Shown here one piece after another: positions 16,878 through 23,250 of a stretch of DNA of 27,020 nucleotides; positions within the stretch are counted from its first letter, which is position 1; the number at the start of each line of letters is the position of its first letter. Source of the stretch: an uncultured Clostridia bacterium (GTDB lineage Bacteria; Bacillota; Clostridia; UBA1381). The translations under genes and the position numbers were made by a program. Where the stretch lies: NCBI GenBank assembly GCA_905236685.1, contig CAJOPD010000096.1, positions 1 through 27,020 of the forward strand, given 5' to 3'. Under the pieces are notes generated by a model, which searched no databases, was not told the origin of the DNA, and worked only from the letters and a program-made list of their open reading frames with translations.

Positions 16878-17098
16878 ATTTGTCCTCCTTAAAAATTAAA
16901 AAATGCGCCAACCGAAGCGGGCGCATAAAAAACGCAAACCTCGATTGTCGCCAAACAAATCAAACAAATCGGATATCGATACTCCAAATTTTTGAGCTTG
17001 CGTTTTTTACAAATCTAAAAATTTAGAGTATGCAAATAGAGCGTAATTATTCAAGAGAAGGTGAAATATCCTTTGTTTAATTGTTTAATTTATTTGGC
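16878..17098 (-). promoter_or_regulatory. Structured 5' leader of the dockerin gene, candidate attenuator
   Basis: Between the promoter and ATG lies about 220 nt of leader. Reading the minus strand, helix A pairs ATACTCTAAATTTTT (plus 17017-17031) with AAAAATTTGGAGTAT (plus 16979-16993), 15 bp with one G-U. Helix B pairs AAAAAACGCAAgCTC (plus 16994-17008) with GAGgtTTGCGTTTTTT (plus 16927-16942). The left arm of B lies in the loop of A and abuts the right arm of A, so the two either form a pseudoknot or exclude each other. A tandem GATTTGTTT repeat lies inside B. A terminator-like hairpin (16903-16926) then precedes the ribosome-binding site. I could not match it to c-di-GMP-I, c-di-GMP-II or another riboswitch consensus I know. 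Confidence 0.6.
16898..16926 (-). terminator. Terminator-like hairpin just before the dockerin RBS
   Basis: On the minus strand ATGCGCC (plus 16920-16926), a 10-nt loop, GGCGCAT (plus 16903-16909), then a T-run (plus 16898-16902). It sits only a few bases before AAGGAGG and so could stop transcription ahead of the gene. It could instead terminate antisense reads on the plus strand, which also meets T/A runs. Confidence 0.65.
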
Positions 17099-17104
17099 AG
17101 TAAA

Positions 17105-17133
17105 ACTATATCATATTTATATATTTTTTGCAA
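17105..17133 (-). promoter_or_regulatory. Promoter for the dockerin gene leader
   Basis: Minus strand TTGCAA (plus 17128-17133), 17-nt spacer, TATAGT (plus 17105-17110), with extended TGA before the -10. Predicted start near 17098. Confidence 0.75.
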
Positions 17134-17245
17134 TAGTTTTGGAAAAATATGTGATATGAAAAGATTTTATAATGAAAGACTTTGCATAAACTGCTTTTTT
17201 AAAGGGGAAAATATCATAAAATATCCTATTAAAAAAGGAGTATTT

Positions 17246-18382
17246 ATGATAAAAAGAGTATTTTTAACACTTTGTATCCTTTTCGGAATATCCGCGGGTG
17301 TTTCTGCGGAGGAAAACAAAAGCGCTTATATACTTATGGAAAGCGATACAAGGCAGGTAATAAAAAAAGAAAATGAAAATATGCAGCTTCCGATAGCAAG
17401 CACCACGAAAATAATGACGGCAATAACAGCAATAGAAAATGCCAATCTTACCGACATTTTTACCGTTTCGGAAAATGCGCAAAATCAAGAGGGCTCATCA
17501 ATATATCTGCGCACGGGGGACAAAATTTCCGTACAAAACCTACTTTACGGGCTTATGTTGAATTCAGGGAACGACGCGGCAACAGCCCTTGCAGAAGGAG
17601 TGAGCGGGAGCGTTGAGGCATTTTCGCGGCTTATGAATGATAAAGCGGCAGAAATAGGCTGTAAAAATACGAATTTCAAAAATCCGAGCGGTCTTAACGA
17701 GGAGGGGCATTATTCCTCCGCGTATGATATGGCGCTTATAATGGCTTATGCTATGGAAAATGAGGAGTTTGGGAAGATAATCTCAACAAAAAGGTATAAT
17801 ATTGAGCAGAACGGCAGTATAACCTACCTTAAAAATCACAATAAGCTTTTGTGGCAATATGATTATTGCATAGGCGGGAAAACGGGGTTTACAAAGCTTT
17901 CGGGGAGATGCCTCGTGACCGCCGCCGAAAAGGACGGAATACGCCTTGTCGCCGTAACACTTAACAATCCTGACGACTGGGCGGTGCACAAAGAGCTTTT
18001 TGATTACGGTTTTTGTGAGCTGAAAAATACGATAATTATAGATAAAAACTCAATTTTGGCAACAAAAACAATTAACGGCACAAAAGTCAATCTTGTTGCG
18101 GAAAAGGAAGTAAATTTGCCGCTTATAAAGGGAAAAAGGGCGGAGATAACAGGAAAAATCCACCTTAAAGAATATCCTTCCGAGATTAAAATCGGAGATG
18201 TTTTAGGCTATGCCGATATATATTTAAACAAGTATCCTGTTGCCAAAATTAAGGTAATAAGCGGGCAAAGAGTAAAAAAGCAGCCTTTTGATTTTATAAA
18301 ACGCTTGCTGCTTAAGAGGGTAAAAAAAGACATCGGCTCAAAATCGGTTATTGATTTTGAGCCCGATGTTTTTGATATATGA
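17246..18382 (+). CDS. D-alanyl-D-alanine carboxypeptidase (S11, DacF/PBP5 type)
   Basis: Secreted or membrane-associated penicillin-binding protein that removes the terminal D-Ala from stem peptides. ATG 17246 (378 aa) has AAAGGAG upstream; 55 further in-frame codons upstream are AT-rich and lack a site. Signal peptide 1-21. The three catalytic motifs are present: STTK (S52, K55), SGN (107-109) and KTG (212-214). A small C-terminal beta domain (about 265-345) follows, then a basic stretch (FIKRLLLKRVKK) that may contact the membrane. The family includes the vegetative DacA and sporulation DacF enzymes; I cannot say which. The last 12 codons overlap the end of coaX on the other strand, and a hairpin sits inside its coding end. 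I found no clear promoter. Confidence 0.92.
   Translation: MIKRVFLTLCILFGISAGVSAEENKSAYILMESDTRQVIKKENENMQLPIASTTKIMTAITAIENANLTDIFTVSENAQNQEGSSIYLRTGDKISVQNLLYGLMLNSGNDAATALAEGVSGSVEAFSRLMNDKAAEIGCKNTNFKNPSGLNEEGHYSSAYDMALIMAYAMENEEFGKIISTKRYNIEQNGSITYLKNHNKLLWQYDYCIGGKTGFTKLSGRCLVTAAEKDGIRLVAVTLNNPDDWAVHKELFDYGFCELKNTIIIDKNSILATKTINGTKVNLVAEKEVNLPLIKGKRAEITGKIHLKEYPSEIKIGDVLGYADIYLNKYPVAKIKVISGQRVKKQPFDFIKRLLLKRVKKDIGSKSVIDFEPDVFDI
18330..18373. terminator. Hairpin in the convergent dacF-like/coaX overlap
   Basis: Arms ACATCGGCTCAAAATC (18330-18345) and GATTTTGAGCCCGATGT (18353-18369), one bulged base, loop of 7 holding the coaX stop. On the minus strand it is followed by CTTTTTTT, a strong terminator for coaX. 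On the plus strand the T-run is shorter and comes before the stop codon of the carboxypeptidase gene (18380-18382). Confidence 0.8.
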
Positions 18383-19118
18383 GCCAAAGCCCTTTTAAAA
18401 GTAAGTTTTCATCATAAATTATTTCGTGCCTGCAATGTGCGAGTATAAACCGCGAAAGACCGCCTGTTGCTATTGTTGTAACCTTGCTGCCAAGTTCGGT
18501 TTCAATTCTGTCAAGCATTCCGTCTATCATTGCGGCGTTGCCGAACACAGCTCCGCTGTTCATAGCGTCAACGGTGTTTGCGCCGATAACGCTGTTCGGC
18601 GCTTCAAGACTGATAGAGGGAAGAAGAGAGGTGCAGGAGGAAAGCGCCTGCTGTGAAATTGTTATGCCAGGCATAATTGCACCGCCTAAATACCTGCCCA
18701 TTTTGTCAATTACAAAAATTGTGGTTGCAGTTCCCAAATCAACAAGTGCAATCGGCGGCTTGAATTCGTCAAGAACAGCAACAGCACCGACAATTAAGTC
18801 CGGACCGAGCTGTGCGGGGTCGTCAATCACAATTTCAAGCCCTTCACAACCGCTGACCATATATGCGTCCTTGCCTGTAACAAGCTTGATTGCAGATTTC
18901 AAAGCCTTGTTTATCGGCGGAACAACAGAGGAAAATATAGCTCCCTCAAATGCCGCGGTATCAATTCCGTTTAAGGTTAAAATATTTTTGAGCATTACCG
19001 CAATTTCCATATCGGTCTTCTCAGATTTCGTCGTAAGTCTGCCGCTGAAAACTATTTTTCCGTTATCAATACAGCCGATTACTATATTTGTATTTCCAAC
19101 ATCTACTGCTAAAATCAT
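18348..19118 (-). CDS. coaX: Type III pantothenate kinase CoaX
   Basis: Catalyses ATP-dependent phosphorylation of pantothenate, the first step of CoA synthesis; type III enzymes need a monovalent cation and resist CoA feedback. ATG 19118 (256 aa) has AAGGTGGG upstream; eight more in-frame codons start inside this leader and are excluded. Motifs: MILAVDVGNTNIVIG (1-15, phosphate loop), a central segment LGPDLIVGAVAV (about 104-115), DLGTATTIFVID (about 125-136) and GGAIMPG (about 142-148). Length is typical. It has a consensus promoter of its own, within the end of the P-type ATPase gene, and ends 35 bp inside the convergent carboxypeptidase gene. Confidence 0.94.
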   Translation of the reverse strand: MILAVDVGNTNIVIGCIDNGKIVFSGRLTTKSEKTDMEIAVMLKNILTLNGIDTAAFEGAIFSSVVPPINKALKSAIKLVTGKDAYMVSGCEGLEIVIDDPAQLGPDLIVGAVAVLDEFKPPIALVDLGTATTIFVIDKMGRYLGGAIMPGITISQQALSSCTSLLPSISLEAPNSVIGANTVDAMNSGAVFGNAAMIDGMLDRIETELGSKVTTIATGGLSRFILAHCRHEIIYDENLLLKGLWLIYQKHRAQNQ

Positions 19119-19141
19119 TTTTATCCCACCTTTATTACCCA

Positions 19142-19170
19142 ATTATACACTTTTGCGGGGATTTTGTCAA
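19142..19170 (-). promoter_or_regulatory. Sigma-A promoter for coaX
   Basis: Minus strand TTGACA (plus 19165-19170), 17 nt, TATAAT (plus 19142-19147): full consensus. The TGA stop of the ATPase gene (plus 19167-19169) is within the -35 box. Confidence 0.85.
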
Positions 19171-20981
19171 TCCAAAAATGCGCGCAGAGCGTTTAAAACG
19201 GCAAGGATTAAAACACCTACATCAGCAAATACGGCAAGCCAGATTGAAGCAAGACCGAGCGCTCCAAAGAGCATTACTGCAACTTTTACCGAGATTGAAA
19301 GGACGATATTTTCCTTGACAATTCGCATTGTTTTTTTGGAAATCTGCGAGAGCTTAGGCAGCTTTTCAAGATTATCCGAGGTCAGAACAATATCGCTTGC
19401 CTCAATAGCCGCATCAGAGCCTACATTGCCCATAGAAATTCCTACATCTGCATTTGATAAAACGGGTGCGTCATTTATTCCGTCGCCTGCGAATGCCGTA
19501 ATGCCAGACCTTTTGAGTTCGTTTAATTTACCCACCTTGTCAGCAGGCAGGAGCGATGCAAAAAACGGGATATTTAATTCTTCCGCAATAGGTTTTGTGT
19601 TTTCTGCGCTGTCGCCCGTCAAAATGAAGGCGGAAATGCCGCGCTTTTTTAGAGAAGATACGGCGGATTTTGCCTCATCTTTAAGTTTATCGGCGACCAA
19701 AATACTTCCTGCAAAATTGCCGTCTATACTTATGTAAACGGCTCCTTTTTCTGCATCATCTATGCCCAAAAAATCTGCCGAGCCGAGCATAACCTTATGT
19801 GAATTCACATAAGCGCTGATGCCCTTTCCCGAAACTTCCGCATATTCTGAAATAAGACTTTCGTCGATATCTTTTCCGTAATGGGATTTAATGGCTTTTG
19901 CAATAGGGTGCGAGGAGTAAAATTCGCAGTATGCGGCATATTTTAAAAGCTCTTCTTTGGTGCAGCTGTCGCTTTTTATTTCTCTTACCGCAAAAAATCC
20001 GTCGGTGAGAGTTCCTGTTTTGTCAAAAGCAAAATTCTTTATTTTTGCCGCCCGTTCAAGCGCAAATGCTCCCTTTATCAAAATGCCGTTTAAGGAGGCA
20101 CAGCCTAATCCTGCAAAAAATGACAGCGGTATTGAAACAACCAGCGCGCACGGGCAGGAAACAACCAAAAACAGTATTGCACGATAAAACCAAACCCTGT
20201 AATCGCCACCAAAAATCAAGGGTAAAAATGCTATTAAAAGTGCCAGAATTACAACAATAGGGGTATATACACGCGCAAATTTTGTTATAAATTTTTCGGA
20301 ATTTGACTGCTTTTCATCATTTATTAGCTCTAAAATTTTTGATGCTGTTGAATTGGAATATTCCTTTGTGACGGTAATTTCTACTACTGAATTACAGCAT
20401 ACAAAACCGCTTAAAACAGTATCGCCTTCACTGAATTTTTTCGGCACGCTTTCGCCTGTCAAGCTTTTTGTGTCAAAAAATCCTTCTCCCTTTGAAATAA
20501 TACCGTCAAGCGCAACCTTTTCGCCGGGGAGTGCACGGATTATGTCGCCAACCTTGACATTTTCCGAGGCTTTTGTCACAAAACCGTTTTCCGTCAAAAC
20601 AGACGCCGTATCTGAACGCAGGTCAATGAGTTCGCCAATTGATTTCTTTGATTTATCGGCGGCATAATCGGACAAAAATTCGCCTATCTGGTAGAAAAGC
20701 ATAACAGCACAAGCCTCCGGGAATTCACCGAGAATGAAAGCGCCGAAGGTGGCAATCGTCATTAAAAAGCTTTCATTAAATATATTTTTGAAATTTTTTA
20801 ATGCGCTCCAAACAACATCATATCCCAAAATTGCATATGAAAGAATAAAAATATAGTTGTTTTTTATAAAAAGCACAGAAATAAACAAAATCGCACCCAA
20901 AATTAAACGCAAAATCATCAAATTATGCTCGTTATGCGAATGATTATGCTCCTCATTACAGCCGCAGTGACAGCAAGACAT
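19167..20981 (-). CDS. P1B-type ATPase, Zn/Cd(/Pb) exporter type
   Basis: Heavy-metal-transporting ATPase (604 aa) that exports soft divalent cations. Start ATG 20981 with GGAGGTG; 11 upstream in-frame codons would run through that site. The N-terminus has no ferredoxin-like HMA domain, only a short Cys/His-rich stretch, MSCCHCGCNEEHNHSHNEHN (1-20), likely to bind metal. Core motifs: TGES (175-178), SCPCAL (275-280) in the transport helix, DKTGTLT (320-326, phosphorylated D320), HP (358-359), TGD (455-457) and GDGINDAP (499-506). The last helices have K566 and D587 (AVFADVG), which with CPC suggests Zn/Cd rather than Cu specificity. The promoter has an ArsR/SmtB-type operator; no regulator gene is in the window. 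Confidence 0.92.
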   Translation of the reverse strand: MSCCHCGCNEEHNHSHNEHNLMILRLILGAILFISVLFIKNNYIFILSYAILGYDVVWSALKNFKNIFNESFLMTIATFGAFILGEFPEACAVMLFYQIGEFLSDYAADKSKKSIGELIDLRSDTASVLTENGFVTKASENVKVGDIIRALPGEKVALDGIISKGEGFFDTKSLTGESVPKKFSEGDTVLSGFVCCNSVVEITVTKEYSNSTASKILELINDEKQSNSEKFITKFARVYTPIVVILALLIAFLPLIFGGDYRVWFYRAILFLVVSCPCALVVSIPLSFFAGLGCASLNGILIKGAFALERAAKIKNFAFDKTGTLTDGFFAVREIKSDSCTKEELLKYAAYCEFYSSHPIAKAIKSHYGKDIDESLISEYAEVSGKGISAYVNSHKVMLGSADFLGIDDAEKGAVYISIDGNFAGSILVADKLKDEAKSAVSSLKKRGISAFILTGDSAENTKPIAEELNIPFFASLLPADKVGKLNELKRSGITAFAGDGINDAPVLSNADVGISMGNVGSDAAIEASDIVLTSDNLEKLPKLSQISKKTMRIVKENIVLSISVKVAVMLFGALGLASIWLAVFADVGVLILAVLNALRAFLD

Positions 20982-20995
20982 ATAAAGCACCTCCA

Positions 20996-21017
20996 CATAT
21001 GAATATCTGTTCATATG
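20996..21017 (-). promoter_or_regulatory. ArsR/SmtB-type operator of the metal ATPase gene
   Basis: Perfect dyad with arms CATATGAA and TTCATATG and 6-nt spacer, containing TGAA-N6-TTCA, the 12-2-12 core bound by metal-sensing ArsR/SmtB repressors (CzrA, SmtB, CadC relatives). It covers the predicted transcription start, so an apo-repressor would block initiation. Confidence 0.75.
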
Positions 21018-21020
21018 TTC

Positions 21021-21049
21021 ATTATATGCTTTGGAAAATAATTTGTCAA
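21021..21049 (-). promoter_or_regulatory. Sigma-A promoter for the metal ATPase gene
   Basis: Minus strand TTGACA (plus 21044-21049), 17 nt, TATAAT (plus 21021-21026). Full consensus, fitting a promoter held off by a repressor. Confidence 0.88.
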
Positions 21050-21065
21050 TAGTTAAATCAAAAAT

Positions 21066-21102
21066 AATCTGCCAAGCAGAAAACTGTTCGGCAGATTTTT
21101 TT
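21066..21102. terminator. Hairpin after the small Cys-rich gene
   Basis: Arms AATCTGCC (21066-21073) and GGCAGATT (21090-21097), with an inner CAG/CTG pairing. Plus strand has a run of eight T; the minus strand has ATTATTTTT, enough to end the 84-residue gene before the ATPase promoter. Confidence 0.7.
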
Positions 21103-21109
21103 TACGCTG

Positions 21110-21364
21110 CTATTCTCGTGACGAATTGTTGCAGCAACCTCTTGTCAAAACCGTTACTATAAATACTATAAAAATGAGAATGAATGTTACCACCAAAAGC
21201 GGAAGAGCTGTTGCGACGAGCTCGCTTTGTACCAACGCAAAGATTATACCAAGTACGAAGAATAGTACTGCGCCCAAAAAAGCGAGTGCAACATTATAGA
21301 GACGGCAGCAGCGGCTTGTGCAGGTGCAGCGGTCGGAATCGGAATTTGTTACAGGACAATACAT
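21110..21364 (-). CDS. Small Cys-rich membrane protein, unknown
   Basis: Not recognised. 84 aa with a textbook AAGGAGGTG before ATG 21364. The N-terminal 23 residues hold five Cys, CPVTNSDSDRCTCTSRCC (3-20), then two hydrophobic helices (about 25-44 and 49-72), then a short tail with GCC (76-78). The Cys clusters on both ends would lie on the same side of the membrane. It sits just upstream of the metal ATPase in the same direction but has its own promoter and terminator. A metal-binding or redox role is possible but rests only on Cys content and position. Confidence 0.65.
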   Translation of the reverse strand: MYCPVTNSDSDRCTCTSRCCRLYNVALAFLGAVLFFVLGIIFALVQSELVATALPLLVVTFILIFIVFIVTVLTRGCCNNSSRE

Positions 21365-21399
21365 ATTTTCACCTCCTTAAATTATGTAAGACCTATTCT

Positions 21400-21429
21400 A
21401 TAATACGAAACAGGAGCAAAAAGTGTTAA
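21400..21429 (-). promoter_or_regulatory. Promoter for the small Cys-rich gene
   Basis: Minus strand TTAACA (plus 21424-21429), 18 nt, TATTAT (plus 21400-21405). It is back to back with the promoter of the next gene on the plus strand. Confidence 0.6.
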
Positions 21430-21436
21430 AAAAATC

Positions 21437-21465
21437 TTGCAATTTTACGCCCTTTGATATATAAT
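21437..21465 (+). promoter_or_regulatory. Sigma-A promoter for the CuAO-N-type gene
   Basis: TTGCAA (21437-21442), 17 nt, TATAAT (21460-21465), 32 nt before the ATG. Confidence 0.78.
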
Positions 21466-21497
21466 ATACTTAATAAATGCAAAAAGGAGTTTTACTT

Positions 21498-21971
21498 ATG
21501 AATAAAAAGATTTTCAGTTTTTTGCTTGCGGGAGTTATGCTTTTCGGTGTTTCGGCTTTTGCTGAGGGAGAAGAGGAAGAAAAACTCATCTCGCCTGCAC
21601 CGCTTACCATAAGCCTCACGATAGGCGAAAAACAGTTAGTTGCAGATGATACGGTAATAGATTTAGATGTTGCGCCCTGCATTATAGACGGCAGAACAAT
21701 GATACCTCTGCGCGCAGTGCTTGAAATGTTAGGGGCAAGTGTTCAGTGGGACGCTGAAACGAGAACTGTTTACGCTTTGAGAGAAGATGTTGTAATAGTT
21801 ATGCAGATAGGACAAAGCGCTATGTTTATAAACAGCGTGCGTGTACCGATTGAGGCGCCGTCTGTTATAGTTAATGACAGAACAATGGTTCCTATCCGTA
21901 CAATAGCAGAGGCTTACGGAAGCACAGTAAGCTATGACGAAGAAACAAAAACGGTAACAATAGTAAAATAG
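21498..21971 (+). CDS. Secreted copper amine oxidase N-terminal-like domain protein
   Basis: Small exported protein, 157 aa. ATG 21498 has AAAGGAG at 9 nt; an earlier ATG at 21477 precedes that site and is rejected. Signal peptide 1-22 (FAE), then an acidic patch GEEEE and one copper amine oxidase N-terminal-like domain (PF07833 type, about 37-157), shown by two half repeats: IIDGRTMIPLRAVLEMLGA (62-80) and IVNDRTMVPIRTIAEAYGS (124-142). Despite the name these domains are common in clostridial surface proteins, carry no oxidase activity and probably bind wall or surface partners. Single gene with its own promoter and terminator. The partner is unknown. Confidence 0.85.
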   Translation: MNKKIFSFLLAGVMLFGVSAFAEGEEEEKLISPAPLTISLTIGEKQLVADDTVIDLDVAPCIIDGRTMIPLRAVLEMLGASVQWDAETRTVYALREDVVIVMQIGQSAMFINSVRVPIEAPSVIVNDRTMVPIRTIAEAYGSTVSYDEETKTVTIVK

Positions 21972-21979
21972 AATATTTT

Positions 21980-22024
21980 ATAAACCCTAAGAGTTAAAAA
22001 TTCTCGGGGTTTATTTTTTTTAAA
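21980..22024 (+). terminator. Terminator after the CuAO-N-type gene
   Basis: Arms ATAAACCC (21980-21987) and GGGTTTAT (22007-22014), with an inner AGA/TCT pairing, followed by a T-run. Confidence 0.8.
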
Positions 22025-22098
22025 TATTTTTGATTTTGCATAGTTATTTGCTGATTTTTTGCACATACTAATTAAAAAGATTGAGAGGAGTGAAAAAA

Positions 22099-22269
22099 AT
22101 GGGCGGATTTATGAGAGGAATGGCAACGGGGCTTTTGGTCGGCGCGTGCGTTACTATGGTGGTTGACCCTATATCTGATAAACAAAAGCGTAAAATGCAG
22201 AAAAAGACGGAAGGAGTTTTCCGTAATATCGGAAGTATTATTGATAGTGCAATAAATATTATGCATTAA
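22099..22269 (+). CDS. YtxH-like small protein
   Basis: 56 aa from ATG 22099; AGGAG lies 9-13 nt upstream, so the longer frame from TTG 22081 is rejected. The sequence has a glycine-rich hydrophobic helix (GMATGLLVGACVTMVVDP, about 7-24), then a basic stretch DKQKRKMQKKTEG and an amphipathic end. The pattern resembles the YtxH/small membrane-anchored family of Firmicutes, whose function is unknown. A hairpin follows directly. I could not find a convincing promoter in the preceding 75 nt. Confidence 0.65.
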   Translation: MGGFMRGMATGLLVGACVTMVVDPISDKQKRKMQKKTEGVFRNIGSIIDSAINIMH

Positions 22270-22278
22270 GCGCTGCAT

Positions 22279-22305
22279 AAAAGCCGCCTTACAGGGCGGT
22301 TTTTA
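22279..22305 (+). terminator. Terminator after the YtxH-like gene
   Basis: CCGCC and GGCGG arms around TTACAG, extended by G-U and A-T pairs, then TTTTT. Confidence 0.82.
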
Positions 22306-22307
22306 AT

Positions 22308-22336
22308 TTGACATAAAAATCAGGCTGTGGTATAAT
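22308..22336 (+). promoter_or_regulatory. Sigma-A promoter for the DUF2156-GNAT pair
   Basis: TTGACA (22308-22313), 17 nt, TATAAT (22331-22336), with extended TGG. Full consensus. Confidence 0.87.
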
Positions 22337-22368
22337 TTAGCAACTGGTATACAGAAAGAGGTAGCTTG

Positions 22369-23250
22369 ATGTTAAAGTTCAAAAGAGCGGACATATCCGA
22401 CAGAAAGAGAATAATGGACATTTTGAAGTGCAGTCCGTGTATGTCGATGGAATACAATTTCACACTTTTATTTATGTGGCAAAATCAATACAATATGGAG
22501 TTTGCAATAGAGGATAATATTCTTTTCATACGCTCGGGGCGTGACAGAAAGGCATATCTGTTCCCGTGCGGGAGCGGAGATATTAAAAAGGCGGTAGAAA
22601 AAATTATTAAATATTGTCCCGAAGGAGTGTTTTTCTATTCACTCAATGCTTTGCAAAAAGATTTTCTTGAAAAAGAATACCCAAACAGGTTCTTGTTTAA
22701 AGAAAACCGTGATGCAGGGGATTATGTGTATTTTGCAGAAAACTTGGTAAGCCTGAAAGGAAAAAAACTAAGCTCAAAGCGCAACCATATAAATAGGTTT
22801 GAGGCGGAAAATCCTGAATGGGAGTATGAAAAAATTACCGAAAAAAATCTTGAAGAAGTAAAAGAAATGCACGCAAAATGGTGCAAGATGCAGGATTTTT
22901 CCGAAAGAAAAGGGTTAAAAGAAGAAACCGAGGCAGTGAAGATTGCTCTTGAAAATTATAAAGCGCTTGAACTTTCGGGAGGGCTCATAAGAACGAAAGA
23001 TGGCGTTGTCGCATTTTCAGTGGGCGATAAGCTGAATGGCGAAACATTTTTGGTACATATAGAAAAGGCATACGGAAATATAAACGGCGCATATCCTATA
23101 ATTAACAGGGAGTTTGTAAAAAATAACTGCGCAGGATTTACATATGTAAACAGGGAAGACGATGCGGCAGATGAAGGCTTGCGCAGGGCAAAGCTGTCGT
23201 ACCAGCCTTATGAGATTATAAAAAAATTCAATGCAAAGGAAATTAAATGA
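22369..23250 (+). CDS. DUF2156 (phosphatidylglycerol lysyltransferase C-domain type) protein
   Basis: 293 aa from ATG 22369 with AGAGGTAG upstream; a TTG three bases earlier is less likely. It belongs to the DUF2156/LPG_synthase_C group, a double GNAT-like fold related to the aminoacyl-transferase half of MprF, but without that enzyme's membrane domain. The opening FKRADISDRKRIMDILK with 'MSMEYNFTLLFMW' (about 26-38) is typical of the soluble clostridial members. KLSSKRNHINRF (about 132-143) also fits the family. The substrate is unknown; lipid aminoacylation should not be assumed. The next gene begins directly after its TGA, so the two are co-translated. Confidence 0.82.
   Translation: MLKFKRADISDRKRIMDILKCSPCMSMEYNFTLLFMWQNQYNMEFAIEDNILFIRSGRDRKAYLFPCGSGDIKKAVEKIIKYCPEGVFFYSLNALQKDFLEKEYPNRFLFKENRDAGDYVYFAENLVSLKGKKLSSKRNHINRFEAENPEWEYEKITEKNLEEVKEMHAKWCKMQDFSERKGLKEETEAVKIALENYKALELSGGLIRTKDGVVAFSVGDKLNGETFLVHIEKAYGNINGAYPIINREFVKNNCAGFTYVNREDDAADEGLRRAKLSYQPYEIIKKFNAKEIK

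Noticed and set aside
16878..17098. Known c-di-GMP riboswitch in the dockerin leader
   Set aside because: It has a CGCAA segment reminiscent of c-di-GMP-I, but the GGGCAAACC core, tetraloop and receptor are absent, and class II core sequences are also missing.
18484..19737. Plus-strand open frame of 417 codons
   Set aside because: Antisense to coaX and the end of the P-type ATPase, both with clear family motifs; the translated product is low-complexity Ser/Ile/Pro-rich sequence.
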